NCBI GenBank assembly: GCA_902492455.1
Contig: CABULH010000002.1
Coordinates: forward strand, 216,534 to 280,533
DNA from: an uncultured Oscillospiraceae bacterium
GTDB lineage: Bacteria; Bacillota; Clostridia; Oscillospirales; Acutalibacteraceae
Length of the DNA stretch: 64,000 bases
Reading direction: 5' to 3'
Shown piece by piece: positions 25,905 to 34,874 of this stretch (positions are counted from its first letter, which is position 1; each line of letters opens with the position of its first letter). Made by a program: the position numbers and the translations under genes. The notes beneath the pieces were generated by a model. The model was not told the origin of the DNA. It saw only the letters and a list, made by a program, of their open reading frames with translations, and made no database searches.

Positions 25905-26837
25905 ATGGCACAGGAGGTACAGGCAGTAACCCGGAGATCCCGGCTCCACGGCGCCCTGCGGGACATGTGGAAAAAGAGGATGGCCTATGTGATGATCACC
26001 CCGTATATGCTCATCTTTCTGACCTTTACGGTGGTGCCGGTCATCGTGTCCATGATCCTCAGTTTCACCCAATACAACGTGCTGCAGTCCCCGGTTTTCG
26101 TCGGGCTGCGCAATTATACCAACCTTTTTGTCAACGACGAGGTGTTCGCCATCGCGGTGCGCAACACGGTGATTTTCGCCCTGGTGACCGGCGTGGTGGG
26201 CTACGCTCTTTCCTTCTTCGTGGCCTGGGCCATCAATGAGCTGAGCAAGGGGGTGCGGGCGGTGCTGACCTTCATCTTCTACGCCCCCACCATCTCCGGC
26301 ACGGTGTACACCATCTGGTCCATCATCTTCAACGGCGACATGTACGGCTATGCCAACAGCCTGCTGCTGCGCCTGGGACTGATTTCCTCCCCCATCGACT
26401 GGTTCACCACCGACGCCTATATCCTGCCCATGATTATCCTGGTACAGCTGTGGATGAGCATGGGAGCCGGCTTCCTGACCCTGCGGGCCGGTATGTCTTC
26501 GGTGGACGCCCAGCTGTATGAGGCCGGGGCCATCGACGGGGTGAAAAACCGTTTTCAGGAGCTGTGGTATATCACCGTGCCCCAGATGGCCCCCCACATG
26601 ATGACCGCCGCGGTGCTGCAGATCACCTCCATGTTCGCCAGCACCCAGGTGTCCATCTCCCTGGCCGGTTTCCCCAGCACCAACTATGCCGGCCACCTGG
26701 TGATGACCCATCTGATGGACTACAGCAACTACCGGCTGGAGCGGGGCTATGCCTGCGCCATCGCGGTGCTGATGTTCCTGTTCATGATCGCCATCAACCA
26801 GACGGTGCTGAAATTCCTGCGGAAGGTAGGTGGCTGA
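25905..26837 (+). CDS. Sugar ABC transporter permease 1 (MalF/UgpA type)
   Basis: The 310-residue protein has six predicted membrane helices. The permease EAA loop EAGAIDGVKNRFQELWYITV lies near residue 205, followed by PQMAP. This is the CUT1 permease pattern. It forms a heterodimer with the product of the next gene and accepts sugar from a solute-binding protein. The ATPase subunit is not encoded in the window; a shared MsmX-type ATPase elsewhere is usual in Firmicutes. Its coding end nearly touches the next gene. Confidence 0.92.
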   Translation: MAQEVQAVTRRSRLHGALRDMWKKRMAYVMITPYMLIFLTFTVVPVIVSMILSFTQYNVLQSPVFVGLRNYTNLFVNDEVFAIAVRNTVIFALVTGVVGYALSFFVAWAINELSKGVRAVLTFIFYAPTISGTVYTIWSIIFNGDMYGYANSLLLRLGLISSPIDWFTTDAYILPMIILVQLWMSMGAGFLTLRAGMSSVDAQLYEAGAIDGVKNRFQELWYITVPQMAPHMMTAAVLQITSMFASTQVSISLAGFPSTNYAGHLVMTHLMDYSNYRLERGYACAIAVLMFLFMIAINQTVLKFLRKVGG

Positions 26838-26838
26838 C

Positions 26839-27765
26839 ATGGAGGCAACGACAAAGGCGGCCGCTTCGCGGCGGCTGCGGGACCGGCTGCCTCGTTTCCG
26901 GGGCGGCGTCCGGGAAACCCGCCGGGCCCGGGGCAACCGGAAACGGTATGGGGACGTGATCGTGTTTCTCTTCCTGACAATGATCGGACTGTTCAGCGCC
27001 CTGCCCCTGGTGATGGCGGTGGGCATGTCCCTCAAGCCCCTCAACGAGCTGTTCTACTATCCCCCCACCATCCTGCCCTCTCACCCCACCCTGGACAACT
27101 TCGTGATGCTCTTCAGCCTGATGAAGACCACCTGGGTGCCCTTTGCCCGGTACGCCTTCAACACCCTGTTCATCACCCTGGCCGCCACCATCGGCCACAT
27201 TCTGCTGGCCTCCCTGGCGGCGTATCCCCTGGCAAAGGTGGATTTCATCGGGCGGAAAACCATCAACGCCATGGTGATGTTCTCCCTGATGTTCGTGGCC
27301 TCCATCAACGACATCGCCAACTACCTCACCATCTCCTGGCTGGGGTGGCTGGATACCTATCTGGCGGCCATCATCCCCTCCATGGGCGCCTCTTTGGGGC
27401 TGTTTATCATGATTAACTATATGCGCACCATCCCCGATTCCCTGATCGAAGCCTCCCGCATCGACGGCTGCTCTGAGTTCGGCACCTACCGGCGGATCAT
27501 CATGCCCATGGCGAAACCCGCCTACCTGACGGTGCTGATCCTGATGTTCCAGCAGCTGTGGAACCAGAACAACGCCGACTATGTGTACAACGAAAACCTG
27601 AAAACCCTGCCCTACGCCCTGACCCAGATCACCACCGGCGGTCTGATCCGCACGGGCGCGGCTCAGGCGGTGGGCGTGCTGATGCTCATTGTTCCCGCGG
27701 CGGTGTTCATCGTCAACCAGACCAAGATCATCGATACCATGGCTACGTCCGGTATCAAGGAATAG
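26839..27765 (+). CDS. Carbohydrate ABC transporter permease 2 (MalG/UgpE type)
   Basis: The protein of about 308 residues has six membrane helices and the EAA loop EASRIDGCSEFGTYRRIIMP followed by MAKPA. It is the partner of the preceding permease. ATG 26839, one base after the previous stop, is preferred (AGGTGG 5-6 nt before); a GTG at 26830 would overlap the upstream gene. The N-terminal 40 residues are basic and cytoplasmic. The first permease pair ends here; a second pair occurs at 32.6-34.6 kb in the same operon. Confidence 0.92.
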   Translation: MEATTKAAASRRLRDRLPRFRGGVRETRRARGNRKRYGDVIVFLFLTMIGLFSALPLVMAVGMSLKPLNELFYYPPTILPSHPTLDNFVMLFSLMKTTWVPFARYAFNTLFITLAATIGHILLASLAAYPLAKVDFIGRKTINAMVMFSLMFVASINDIANYLTISWLGWLDTYLAAIIPSMGASLGLFIMINYMRTIPDSLIEASRIDGCSEFGTYRRIIMPMAKPAYLTVLILMFQQLWNQNNADYVYNENLKTLPYALTQITTGGLIRTGAAQAVGVLMLIVPAAVFIVNQTKIIDTMATSGIKE

Positions 27766-27776
27766 GGGGAAGCGCT

Positions 27777-29252
27777 GTGACTGTGAAGAAAAGGGCTGCC
27801 CTCCTGCTGGGCGTCCTGCTGCTGGCCGGCGGGTTCACCGCCCAGGCTTCCGCGCCCTATTATTCCTACACCTACTCCTATACAAACGGGGTGGCCACCG
27901 ACGTGGCCGCGCCCCTGGCATATGAGGTGGAGGGCGTTTATCTGGGGGCGGATCTGGATTGTGACCTCACCCAGCCGGAGGACCTGCTCTGCGACAGCGA
28001 GGGCAACTTTTATATTGTGGATTCCGGACAGAACTGCGTGTATCAGCTGGACAGGAATCTGAAGCGGATCAAAACCATCGCCTCTTTTCTCAACGGAGAG
28101 ACGGAGGATGGATTTTCCTCCCCGGCCGGGGCCTTTGTAGACGACAAAGGCCGGCTGTATGTGGCGGATACCGGCCACAAGCGGATCGTGGTGCTGGACA
28201 AGGAAGGGAAGCTGCTGCGCACGGTGGAGGAACCGGCCAGCGAGATTCTGGACAAGAACTTTTCCTTTAAGCCCAAAAAGCTGGTAGTGGACAACGCCGG
28301 GCGGATGTTCGTGCTGGTGGAAAACGTCAACAAGGGCCTGATGCAGTTTTCCCCCGACGGCTCCTTTGTGGGGTATGTGGGCTCCAACAAGGTTGTCTAC
28401 TCGGTGGGGGATCTGCTGTGGAAAAGCATCATGACCGAGCAGCAGCGCAAGCAGATGATCTCCTTTGTGCCGGTGGATTACGCCAACATCTCCATGGACG
28501 CCTCCGGCTTCATCTTTGCGGTGACCTCCGCCGCCGGCACCGCCAATCCCATCCGGCGGCTGAACCCCTCCGGGGAGGATGTGCTGGTGCGTAACGCTCT
28601 CAGCGGCGATACCAGGGTGGCGGGGGACGTGCTCTACACCCTGGATACCAAGCAAAGCGTCTACGGCCCTTCCGCCTTCACCGACATCACCCAGGACCGG
28701 CGGGGCAACTACTATGCCCTGGACGGCAAACGGGGGCGGATCTTCGCCTACGACGAGGAGGGCAACCTGCTCTTTATTTTCGGCGGGCTGAAAACCAATC
28801 AGAAGGGCACCTTCCAGGAGCCCAGCGCCATCCTTTATCAGGACGACAACCTGTATGTCCTGGATAAGGCTTACGGCTCGGTGACCGCTTTCACCCCCAC
28901 CGAATACACCGCCGCCATCCATCAGGCCACCGCCGCCTACCTCGGCCAGGATTATGAAAACTGCGCGGCGCTGTGGAACCAGGTGATCCGGCTCAACGGT
29001 AATTTCGACCTGGCTTACATGAAGGCGGGCTACGCCTATTACAGAATGAAGGAATACGACAAGGCCATGGAGTATTTCAAGATCGCCGGGGCCAAGGACG
29101 CCTATTCCAAGGTCTACGTCAAGGCCAAGAAAATCCGCATGAACCAGGTGTTCCCTTATTATCTGGGAGGCGGAGTGATTCTCTTCATCGGGCTGCTGAT
29201 CGGGCTGCGGGTACGCCGGAAACGCCGCGAAAAGCGCCGCGCCCGGCTTTAG
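27777..29252 (+). CDS. Secreted NHL-repeat/TPR protein with C-terminal membrane anchor
   Basis: The 491-residue protein has a signal peptide (1-25), then NHL-type beta-propeller repeats over about 50-370 (PEDLLCDSEGNFYIVDSGQN, GRLYVADTGHKRIVVLDKEG, RRGNYYALDGKRGRIFAYDE). TPR-like helices follow at about 380-455 (AYYRMKEYDKAMEYFKIAGA). A membrane helix (about 458-477) and an Arg/Lys-rich tail end the protein. The propeller is therefore extracellular. Start: GTG 27777 with GGGGGA 6 nt before. The same NHL, YIP1, DUF5696 gene order beside sugar transporters recurs in Paenibacillus-like genomes, by memory; the function is not known. Confidence 0.8.
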   Translation: MTVKKRAALLLGVLLLAGGFTAQASAPYYSYTYSYTNGVATDVAAPLAYEVEGVYLGADLDCDLTQPEDLLCDSEGNFYIVDSGQNCVYQLDRNLKRIKTIASFLNGETEDGFSSPAGAFVDDKGRLYVADTGHKRIVVLDKEGKLLRTVEEPASEILDKNFSFKPKKLVVDNAGRMFVLVENVNKGLMQFSPDGSFVGYVGSNKVVYSVGDLLWKSIMTEQQRKQMISFVPVDYANISMDASGFIFAVTSAAGTANPIRRLNPSGEDVLVRNALSGDTRVAGDVLYTLDTKQSVYGPSAFTDITQDRRGNYYALDGKRGRIFAYDEEGNLLFIFGGLKTNQKGTFQEPSAILYQDDNLYVLDKAYGSVTAFTPTEYTAAIHQATAAYLGQDYENCAALWNQVIRLNGNFDLAYMKAGYAYYRMKEYDKAMEYFKIAGAKDAYSKVYVKAKKIRMNQVFPYYLGGGVILFIGLLIGLRVRRKRREKRRARL

Positions 29253-29265
29253 GGCCGTTCCGGAG

Positions 29266-29359
29266 TTGGCGCGTCAGCGCCAATCTCCAAGTTGGCGCGC
29301 AGCGCTGATCTCCCGAATCGGAAGATAAGCACGCAAAAAGAGCTGACGCATCGGCGTCA
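29266..29359. repeat. Cluster of short hairpins, TTGGCGC family
   Basis: TTGGCGC-GTCA-GCGCCAA is a perfect hairpin at 29266-29283. An imperfect copy lies near 29292-29308, and TGACGC-ATCG-GCGTCA at 29344-29359. Each is followed by ATCTCC. A related cluster occurs at 34568-34748. Confidence 0.65.
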
Positions 29360-29408
29360 ATCTCCATCAGGCCCCTCTCGTCGGGACCGGAAAGGCACGG
29401 GTTGTCAT

Positions 29409-30032
29409 ATGCGCAAACAAATCCGCACGGCGCTGTATATCCTGCGGCATCCCATGGACGGATTCTGGGAGATGAAATACGACGGCCGGGGAAGCCTGGG
29501 CTGCGCCCTGGTTCTCATGGCGCTGTATTTCGCCGCCGTCATTGTGGATCACCAGGCCCGCAGCTTCATGTTCAACGATTACTATAACACCGCCCTGGAT
29601 CTGCTTTACCAGCTGCGGGTTTTCCTGCTGCCGGTGGTGCTCTTCTGGGTGGCGAACTGGTCCATCACCACCCTGATGGACGGCAAGGGCAGCTTCCGGG
29701 ACATTGTGATGATGCTGGGCTATTCCTTCCAGCCGCTCATACTTTTCCAGATCGCCTCCACCCTGCTGACCCATCTTCTCTCCCTTAACGAGCTGGCGTA
29801 TCTCACCATTTTTGAGGGAGTCGGGCTGGCCTGGTTCTGCGTTATGGCCTTTATCGGCATGATGGAGATTCACGAATACACCTTCCGCAAGGCGGTGGTG
29901 ACTCTGGTTCTCACTGTGGTGAGCGCCCTGGTGGTGGCCTTCATCTGTCTGCTGTTTTTCAGCCTGATCCAGGAAATCGCCGGATTTATCTACAGCATAT
30001 ACAGGGAAATCACCCTGCGTATGTACAGCTGA
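29409..30032 (+). CDS. YIP1 family membrane protein
   Basis: The 207-residue protein has five membrane helices and the YIP1 family start (LRHPMDGFWEMKYDGRGSLG). Later segments (MMLGYSFQPLILFQIASTLL, AFIGMMEIHEYTFRKAV) also fit. Bacterial YIP1 proteins have no established role. I place the start at ATG 29409; the frame upstream runs through the hairpin cluster and is not protein-like. The gene lies between the NHL protein and the DUF5696 lipoprotein, 14 nt before the latter, so the three probably work together at the membrane. Confidence 0.82.
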   Translation: MRKQIRTALYILRHPMDGFWEMKYDGRGSLGCALVLMALYFAAVIVDHQARSFMFNDYYNTALDLLYQLRVFLLPVVLFWVANWSITTLMDGKGSFRDIVMMLGYSFQPLILFQIASTLLTHLLSLNELAYLTIFEGVGLAWFCVMAFIGMMEIHEYTFRKAVVTLVLTVVSALVVAFICLLFFSLIQEIAGFIYSIYREITLRMYS

Positions 30033-30046
30033 CGGAGGAGAAGGGC

Positions 30047-32575
30047 ATGAGGAACACCATACGAAAAACCAGAACGGCGGTCCGGATTCCGGCAGTGCTG
30101 CTGGCCGCGGCGCTGCTGACCGGCTTCCTTTCCGGCTGCGGCGGCGGGGACGCTCCCGCCTGGAGTCTGCGGCCCGCTCCCGAAGCTCTCACCGGCCAGC
30201 TGGAGCTGGGGGAAGGGTTCAGCGAGGTGCTGCGGCAGGGCGGCCTGTCCCTGGCGGTGAACGGCGCCGATATGTCGGTGCGGCTCACGGATGAAAAACG
30301 GGGCGTGGTGTGGAGCACCAACCCGGAGGGGGAGGCTCTCAGCAGCGCCCTGCGCTCCCAATTCAGCCTCTCCTACTACGACAAGAACGGCAACTACTCC
30401 ACCATGGACAGCTACACCGAAGCGGTGGAGCGGGACCAGGTCAAGGCTTACAAGCAGGGGGACAGCCTGTTCATGGAATATGTGCTGGGGGATTACGCCC
30501 TCACGGCGGACAGCATCCCCCAAAAGCTCAGCGTCAAGCGGTTCCAGCATTTTGTGGATCAGCTGCCCCAGGACAAGGCGGAACAGCTCACCGGCTACTA
30601 TAAGCTGTACGAGAGCGAGAACATGGTGGGCATCCGGCCCAAGGGAATCAACGAATTCCTCACCGTGCGCCAGCTGCTGCTGGAGGCCGGATACACCGAG
30701 GAGGATCTGATTCAGGACAACGCGGAGTTCGGCGTCACCTCGGCGGCGGTGAACCGTCCCTATTTCACCGTGGTGCTGCAGTACACCTTGAACGAGGACG
30801 GGTTCACCCTTGCGGTGCCCGCCGAGCGGCTGCAGTTCAGCGACGATTATCCCCTGTACAGCCTGACTCTGCTGGAAAATTTCGGCCGGCTGGAACGGTC
30901 GGAGGAGGGCTTCCTCTTGATCCCGGACGGCTCCGGCGCCCTGATCCACTTTGATAAGGACAACGTCAAGCGGGAGAAGGCGTCGGTGGCGGTGTTCGGA
31001 GAGGACCTCACCGTTACCACCACCGCCAAGCTGGCCCAGCAGGTGAGCAGCGAACGGGTCACCCTGCCGGTGTTCGGCATGGCGGACGGCGGCGAGGGCT
31101 TCCTGGCGGTGATCGAGGAGGGGGAGGCCAACGCGTACATAGAGGCTTACCGCAGCGGCGGCTACAACGCTTACAACGCCGTTTATCCCCGGTTCCTGGT
31201 CATCAATAAGGACAACGTTTATCTGGAGGGAGCCTCCTCGGAAAACTCCAAGGTGCCCCAGTTCCAGCGGACCTTCTTCGACGGGGCGTACCGGGTGCGG
31301 TATATCCTGCTGGATGAGGAGAATCCCACCTATTCCGCCATGTCAGGGGTTTACCGGGAGTATCTGGTGCAGGCGGGAGTGCTGAAAAAGGCCGATAATC
31401 CCGGGCTTCCCCTGGTGGTGGAGACCCTGGGCGGCGTCACCGGCTACAAGAATTTCTGCGGCATCTCCTACACCGGTACCAAGGCCGTCACCACCTATGA
31501 ACAGAACATCGAGATCCTGGAAGCCTTCCGGGAAAAGGGAGTCTCCCAGCTGGAGCTGGTACTCACCGGCTGGTTCGGCGGCGGGGTTTACCATGAGTAT
31601 CCGGAAAAAGTGAAGCTCATTGGAGAGCTGGGCGGCAAGAAGGGCCTGCAGAAGCTGCTGGATTACACCGCGGCCCAGGGCATCGCCCTTTTCCCCGACG
31701 CCAACCTGATGACGGTGTATAAAAAGGGCGGCGGCTTCTACGCCCCGGACGACGCTTCCCGGACCCTGGATCTGAATACCGCCAAAATCTACACCCTCTC
31801 CTATGCCACCGGCCAGCGCCGGGAGGCGGACGGGGTGATCCAGACCGAATCCTTCATTTTATCCCCCAACAAGCTGATGGGGCTGACCCAAAGCTTCCTC
31901 AAGGGCCTGACCGGCTACGGCTTCAGCGGCGTTTCCCTGCGCAGCAGCGGCAGCGAGCTGTACGCCGACTACGACCGCACCGGCGGGGTGGACCGGATCG
32001 CCTCCCAGGCGGTGAGCCGGGAGAGTCTGGCCCTGATCGCGGAAAGCCTGGATCGGGTGATGGTGCGGGAGGGCAACAGCTACGCTCTGCCCTATGCCAC
32101 CCATATCCTCAACGCCGCGCAAGAGAGCAGCGGCTATCTCATCACCGACGAGGACGTCCCCTTCCTGCAGCTGGTGCTTCACGGCTACAAGTCCCTCTCC
32201 GGCCGGCCGGTGAATCTGCAGTCGGATTATCGCGAGGCGGTGCTCAGGGCGGCGGAAACGGGGATGTCCCTGCATGTGCAGCTGACCTACGCCGAGGCCC
32301 ATGAGCTGAAAAATACCGATTGCTCGGAAAATTACTCCTCCTGCTACAAGGACTGGCTGGACATCATCGCCGCCGCCCAGGCGGAGATGGAGGAACGGCT
32401 GGCGCCGGTGGCCGGAGCGGTGATGGTATCCCACGAAAAGCTGGACGACGGGCTGACCCGCACCGGCTATGACAACGGCTGGACGGTATATGTCAACTAC
32501 GGCGCGCAGACCAGGACAATCGGCGGGACCACCATCCCGGCCATGGATTACGCGGCGGTAAAGGAGGCGGCATAA
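30047..32575 (+). CDS. DUF5696 domain-containing lipoprotein
   Basis: The 842-residue protein has a lipoprotein signal (lipobox FLSGC, Cys31). The body matches DUF5696 proteins: a beta-rich N-terminal half (SVRLTDEKRGVVWSTNPEGE, then LIPDGSGALIHF) and a C-terminal alpha/beta half that looks barrel-like (VSQLELVLTGWFGGGVYHEY, YTAAQGIALFPDANLM). Its function is unknown; a sugar-active barrel is possible. Start: ATG 30047 behind GGAGGAG. It directly precedes the second permease pair (3-nt gap), so it may be a receptor-like or processing part of that importer. Confidence 0.82.
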   Translation: MRNTIRKTRTAVRIPAVLLAAALLTGFLSGCGGGDAPAWSLRPAPEALTGQLELGEGFSEVLRQGGLSLAVNGADMSVRLTDEKRGVVWSTNPEGEALSSALRSQFSLSYYDKNGNYSTMDSYTEAVERDQVKAYKQGDSLFMEYVLGDYALTADSIPQKLSVKRFQHFVDQLPQDKAEQLTGYYKLYESENMVGIRPKGINEFLTVRQLLLEAGYTEEDLIQDNAEFGVTSAAVNRPYFTVVLQYTLNEDGFTLAVPAERLQFSDDYPLYSLTLLENFGRLERSEEGFLLIPDGSGALIHFDKDNVKREKASVAVFGEDLTVTTTAKLAQQVSSERVTLPVFGMADGGEGFLAVIEEGEANAYIEAYRSGGYNAYNAVYPRFLVINKDNVYLEGASSENSKVPQFQRTFFDGAYRVRYILLDEENPTYSAMSGVYREYLVQAGVLKKADNPGLPLVVETLGGVTGYKNFCGISYTGTKAVTTYEQNIEILEAFREKGVSQLELVLTGWFGGGVYHEYPEKVKLIGELGGKKGLQKLLDYTAAQGIALFPDANLMTVYKKGGGFYAPDDASRTLDLNTAKIYTLSYATGQRREADGVIQTESFILSPNKLMGLTQSFLKGLTGYGFSGVSLRSSGSELYADYDRTGGVDRIASQAVSRESLALIAESLDRVMVREGNSYALPYATHILNAAQESSGYLITDEDVPFLQLVLHGYKSLSGRPVNLQSDYREAVLRAAETGMSLHVQLTYAEAHELKNTDCSENYSSCYKDWLDIIAAAQAEMEERLAPVAGAVMVSHEKLDDGLTRTGYDNGWTVYVNYGAQTRTIGGTTIPAMDYAAVKEAA

Positions 32576-32578
32576 GGC

Positions 32579-33502
32579 ATGAGCGGCAAAGTCAAGAGCA
32601 AGAAACCCCTGTCCCTGCGGGGACGGCGGCAGCTGTACGGCTACGCTTTTATCGCGCCCTGGCTCATCGGCCTGGTGGCGATTTTCGCGGTGCCGCTGGT
32701 GAAATCGGTGATCTTCGCCTTCTGCGAGGTGAAGATGAACCCCGGCGGCTACAAGCTGAATTTTTTGGGAATAGAGAACTTTAAAACCGCTCTCACCGGG
32801 GACGCCAAATATCCCCAGTATCTGGCGGGCAGCATCGGGGATCTGGTTTACAACGTGCCGGTGATTATCGTCTTCAGCTTTTTCGTGGCGCTGCTGCTGA
32901 AAAAGAAGTTCCCCGGCTCGGCGGCGGTGAAGGCGGTATTCTTCCTGCCCATCATCCTTTCCTCCGGCCTATTCCTGCAGCTGCAGACCAACTTCGGCCA
33001 AGCCACCACCTCCACCCTGGACGCGGCCATCGGCAGCGCCGGGAACCTGACGGTGCTCCAAAGCGTCAACATGGAGAAATATCTGCTGGAGATGGGGCTG
33101 CCGGACGATCTGATCGGCATCATCACCGGCCCCATCGACAAGATTTACGAGGTCATCAGCAATTCCGGCATCCAGATCTTCATCTTCCTGGCGGGGCTCA
33201 ACTCCATCTCCCCTTCCCTGTATGAGGCGGCCTATGTGGAGGGCGGCACCGGCTGGGAGGTGTTCTGGAAGATCACCTTTCCCATGATGACCCCCCTGCT
33301 GCTGGTGAACATCATCTACTCCATTGTGGACACTTTCACCTCCGTCAGCAACAACGTCATGTCCTACGTCTATACCCAGGCCTTCACCGAAATGAACTTC
33401 GGCCTCTCCAACGCCATGTGCTGGATCTACCTGGGCATTCTGGCGGTGTTCATGGGCCTGGTGGCGGGGATCATGTCCAAACGGATCTTCTATTACACAT
33501 AA
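32579..33502 (+). CDS. Sugar ABC transporter permease 3 (second pair, MalF type)
   Basis: The 307-residue protein has six or more membrane helices. An EAA-type loop, YEAAYVEGGTGWEVFWKITF then PMMTP, lies near residue 215. A periplasm-side-like insertion of about 50 residues between helices (GQATTSTLDAAIGSAGNLTV and on) is longer than in permease 1. It begins 3 nt after the DUF5696 stop and forms a pair with the next gene. Its solute receptor could be either binding protein of the operon or the DUF5696 protein. Confidence 0.9.
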   Translation: MSGKVKSKKPLSLRGRRQLYGYAFIAPWLIGLVAIFAVPLVKSVIFAFCEVKMNPGGYKLNFLGIENFKTALTGDAKYPQYLAGSIGDLVYNVPVIIVFSFFVALLLKKKFPGSAAVKAVFFLPIILSSGLFLQLQTNFGQATTSTLDAAIGSAGNLTVLQSVNMEKYLLEMGLPDDLIGIITGPIDKIYEVISNSGIQIFIFLAGLNSISPSLYEAAYVEGGTGWEVFWKITFPMMTPLLLVNIIYSIVDTFTSVSNNVMSYVYTQAFTEMNFGLSNAMCWIYLGILAVFMGLVAGIMSKRIFYYT

Positions 33503-33547
33503 GCGGGGCCGGGTTCCCCATTCTGCCCCTTTACGGAGGTGTCGAAC

Positions 33548-34564
33548 ATGAAAACCGCCAAAGCCGCTCTCCCGCGCATGGCCGCGGTATCCGAGCTGCG
33601 CCGGAGCAAATCCGCCAAAATCATCCGCCGGGTGGGCGGGGCGCTGATCAAAAGCGTCTTTCTCATCGGCTTTTCCTTCATCATCCTGTACCCGGTGATT
33701 ACCCTGATCTCCAAGGCCTTCATGCAGCAGCAGGACGTTTATGACAACACGGTGCTGTGGGTGCCCCGGCATTTCACCCTGGAGAATCTTCAGTTCGCCT
33801 GGAGCAGCATGAATTATCCCGCGGCGCTGAAAAATACCCTGCTGGTGGTGGTTTCCACCACCCTGCTGCAGACCTTTTCCTGTATGCTGGTGGGCTACGG
33901 CTTCGCCCGGTTTGAGTTTAAAGGCAAGAAGATTCTCTTCGCCCTGGTGGTTCTCACCATCCTCATTCCGCCCCAGCAGATCATGACCCAGCTGTATCTT
34001 TATTTCCGCAATTTCGATATTTTCGGCATCATTCAGGCCGCCACCGGAGACAGCCTCCATTTACTGGACAGCTTCTGGCCCTTCTTTATCCTTTCGGCCA
34101 CCGGCTTCGGCATCAAGAACGGTCTGTTTATCTTCATCTTCCGCCAATCCTTCCGGGGAATGCCCAAGGAGACGGAGGAAGCCGCGATGGTAGACGGGGC
34201 GGGCCCCTTCCGCACCTTCTGGAGCATCATGCTCCCCGGGGCGGTGACCATCATCGCCACCATCGTGCTCTTCTCCTTTGTCTGGGGCTGGAACGACACC
34301 TTTTATTCCGGCCTTTTCCTCCAGAAAACCCGGATGCTGCCCCAGGCATTTGAGCTGTACAACTCCTATCTCACCGGCAACAAGGGCTTGGTGGGCGGCG
34401 AAATCGCCACCCAGCTGTCCCGTTTCAATCTGGAGGACACCCAGGTGATCGCCCTGCTGCGCAACGCCGGAGTTTTCCTGGTGATGGCGCCGCTGCTTTT
34501 CTTCTACGCCGTGACCCAGCGGTTTTTCGTGGAAAGCATTGAGCGGTCGGGGCTGGTGGGCTAG
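33548..34564 (+). CDS. Carbohydrate ABC transporter permease 4 (second pair, MalG type)
   Basis: The 338-residue protein has six membrane helices and the EAA loop EEAAMVDGAGPFRTFWSIML followed by PGAV. ATG 33548 has GGAGGT 7 nt before it; a GTG at 33539 overlaps that box. It is the partner of the preceding permease. After it, the intergenic region carries a cluster of hairpins before the GH106-like gene, so expression of the downstream enzymes may differ from that of the transporters. Confidence 0.9.
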   Translation: MKTAKAALPRMAAVSELRRSKSAKIIRRVGGALIKSVFLIGFSFIILYPVITLISKAFMQQQDVYDNTVLWVPRHFTLENLQFAWSSMNYPAALKNTLLVVVSTTLLQTFSCMLVGYGFARFEFKGKKILFALVVLTILIPPQQIMTQLYLYFRNFDIFGIIQAATGDSLHLLDSFWPFFILSATGFGIKNGLFIFIFRQSFRGMPKETEEAAMVDGAGPFRTFWSIMLPGAVTIIATIVLFSFVWGWNDTFYSGLFLQKTRMLPQAFELYNSYLTGNKGLVGGEIATQLSRFNLEDTQVIALLRNAGVFLVMAPLLFFYAVTQRFFVESIERSGLVG

Positions 34565-34567
34565 AGA

Positions 34568-34748
34568 TTGGCGCTGCCGCGCCAACTCTTGGAAGAACTA
34601 CTTGTGCGCCATACAGTGAGGCGCACATTTCGCAGCTGATGCTGCGAAACCGCCGTTCTTCCGGTGGGCGCCTATTCCAGAGCTTTGGGGATTGGCGCTA
34701 TCGCGCCAACTCTTGAAAAAGTCCTGACGGCGCGCAAGGGAGCGCCGT
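34568..34748. repeat. Array of short palindromes (TTGGCGC family) in 310-nt gap
   Basis: In this gap I see perfect hairpins TTGGCGC-TGCC-GCGCCAA (34568-34585) and TTGGCGC-TATC-GCGCCAA (34692-34709). GTGCGCC (34604-34626), TTCGCAGC (34629-34648) and ACGGCGC (34727-34748) dyads also occur. Linkers repeat ACTCTTG(G)AA and TTCCGGAAGAA-like words. No gene is present between 34565 and 34874. Confidence 0.7.
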
Positions 34749-34874
34749 CTTCCGGAAGAAATTGACGCAAGGCGCCAACTCCTGGGAAGGCCTTGCGCGG
34801 CTATCGGAAGGAATGCGAGGCATGAACTCCTGAGGCAGGCACGAAGATTGCGATGGGGAAAGGAAGGCTGCAAG

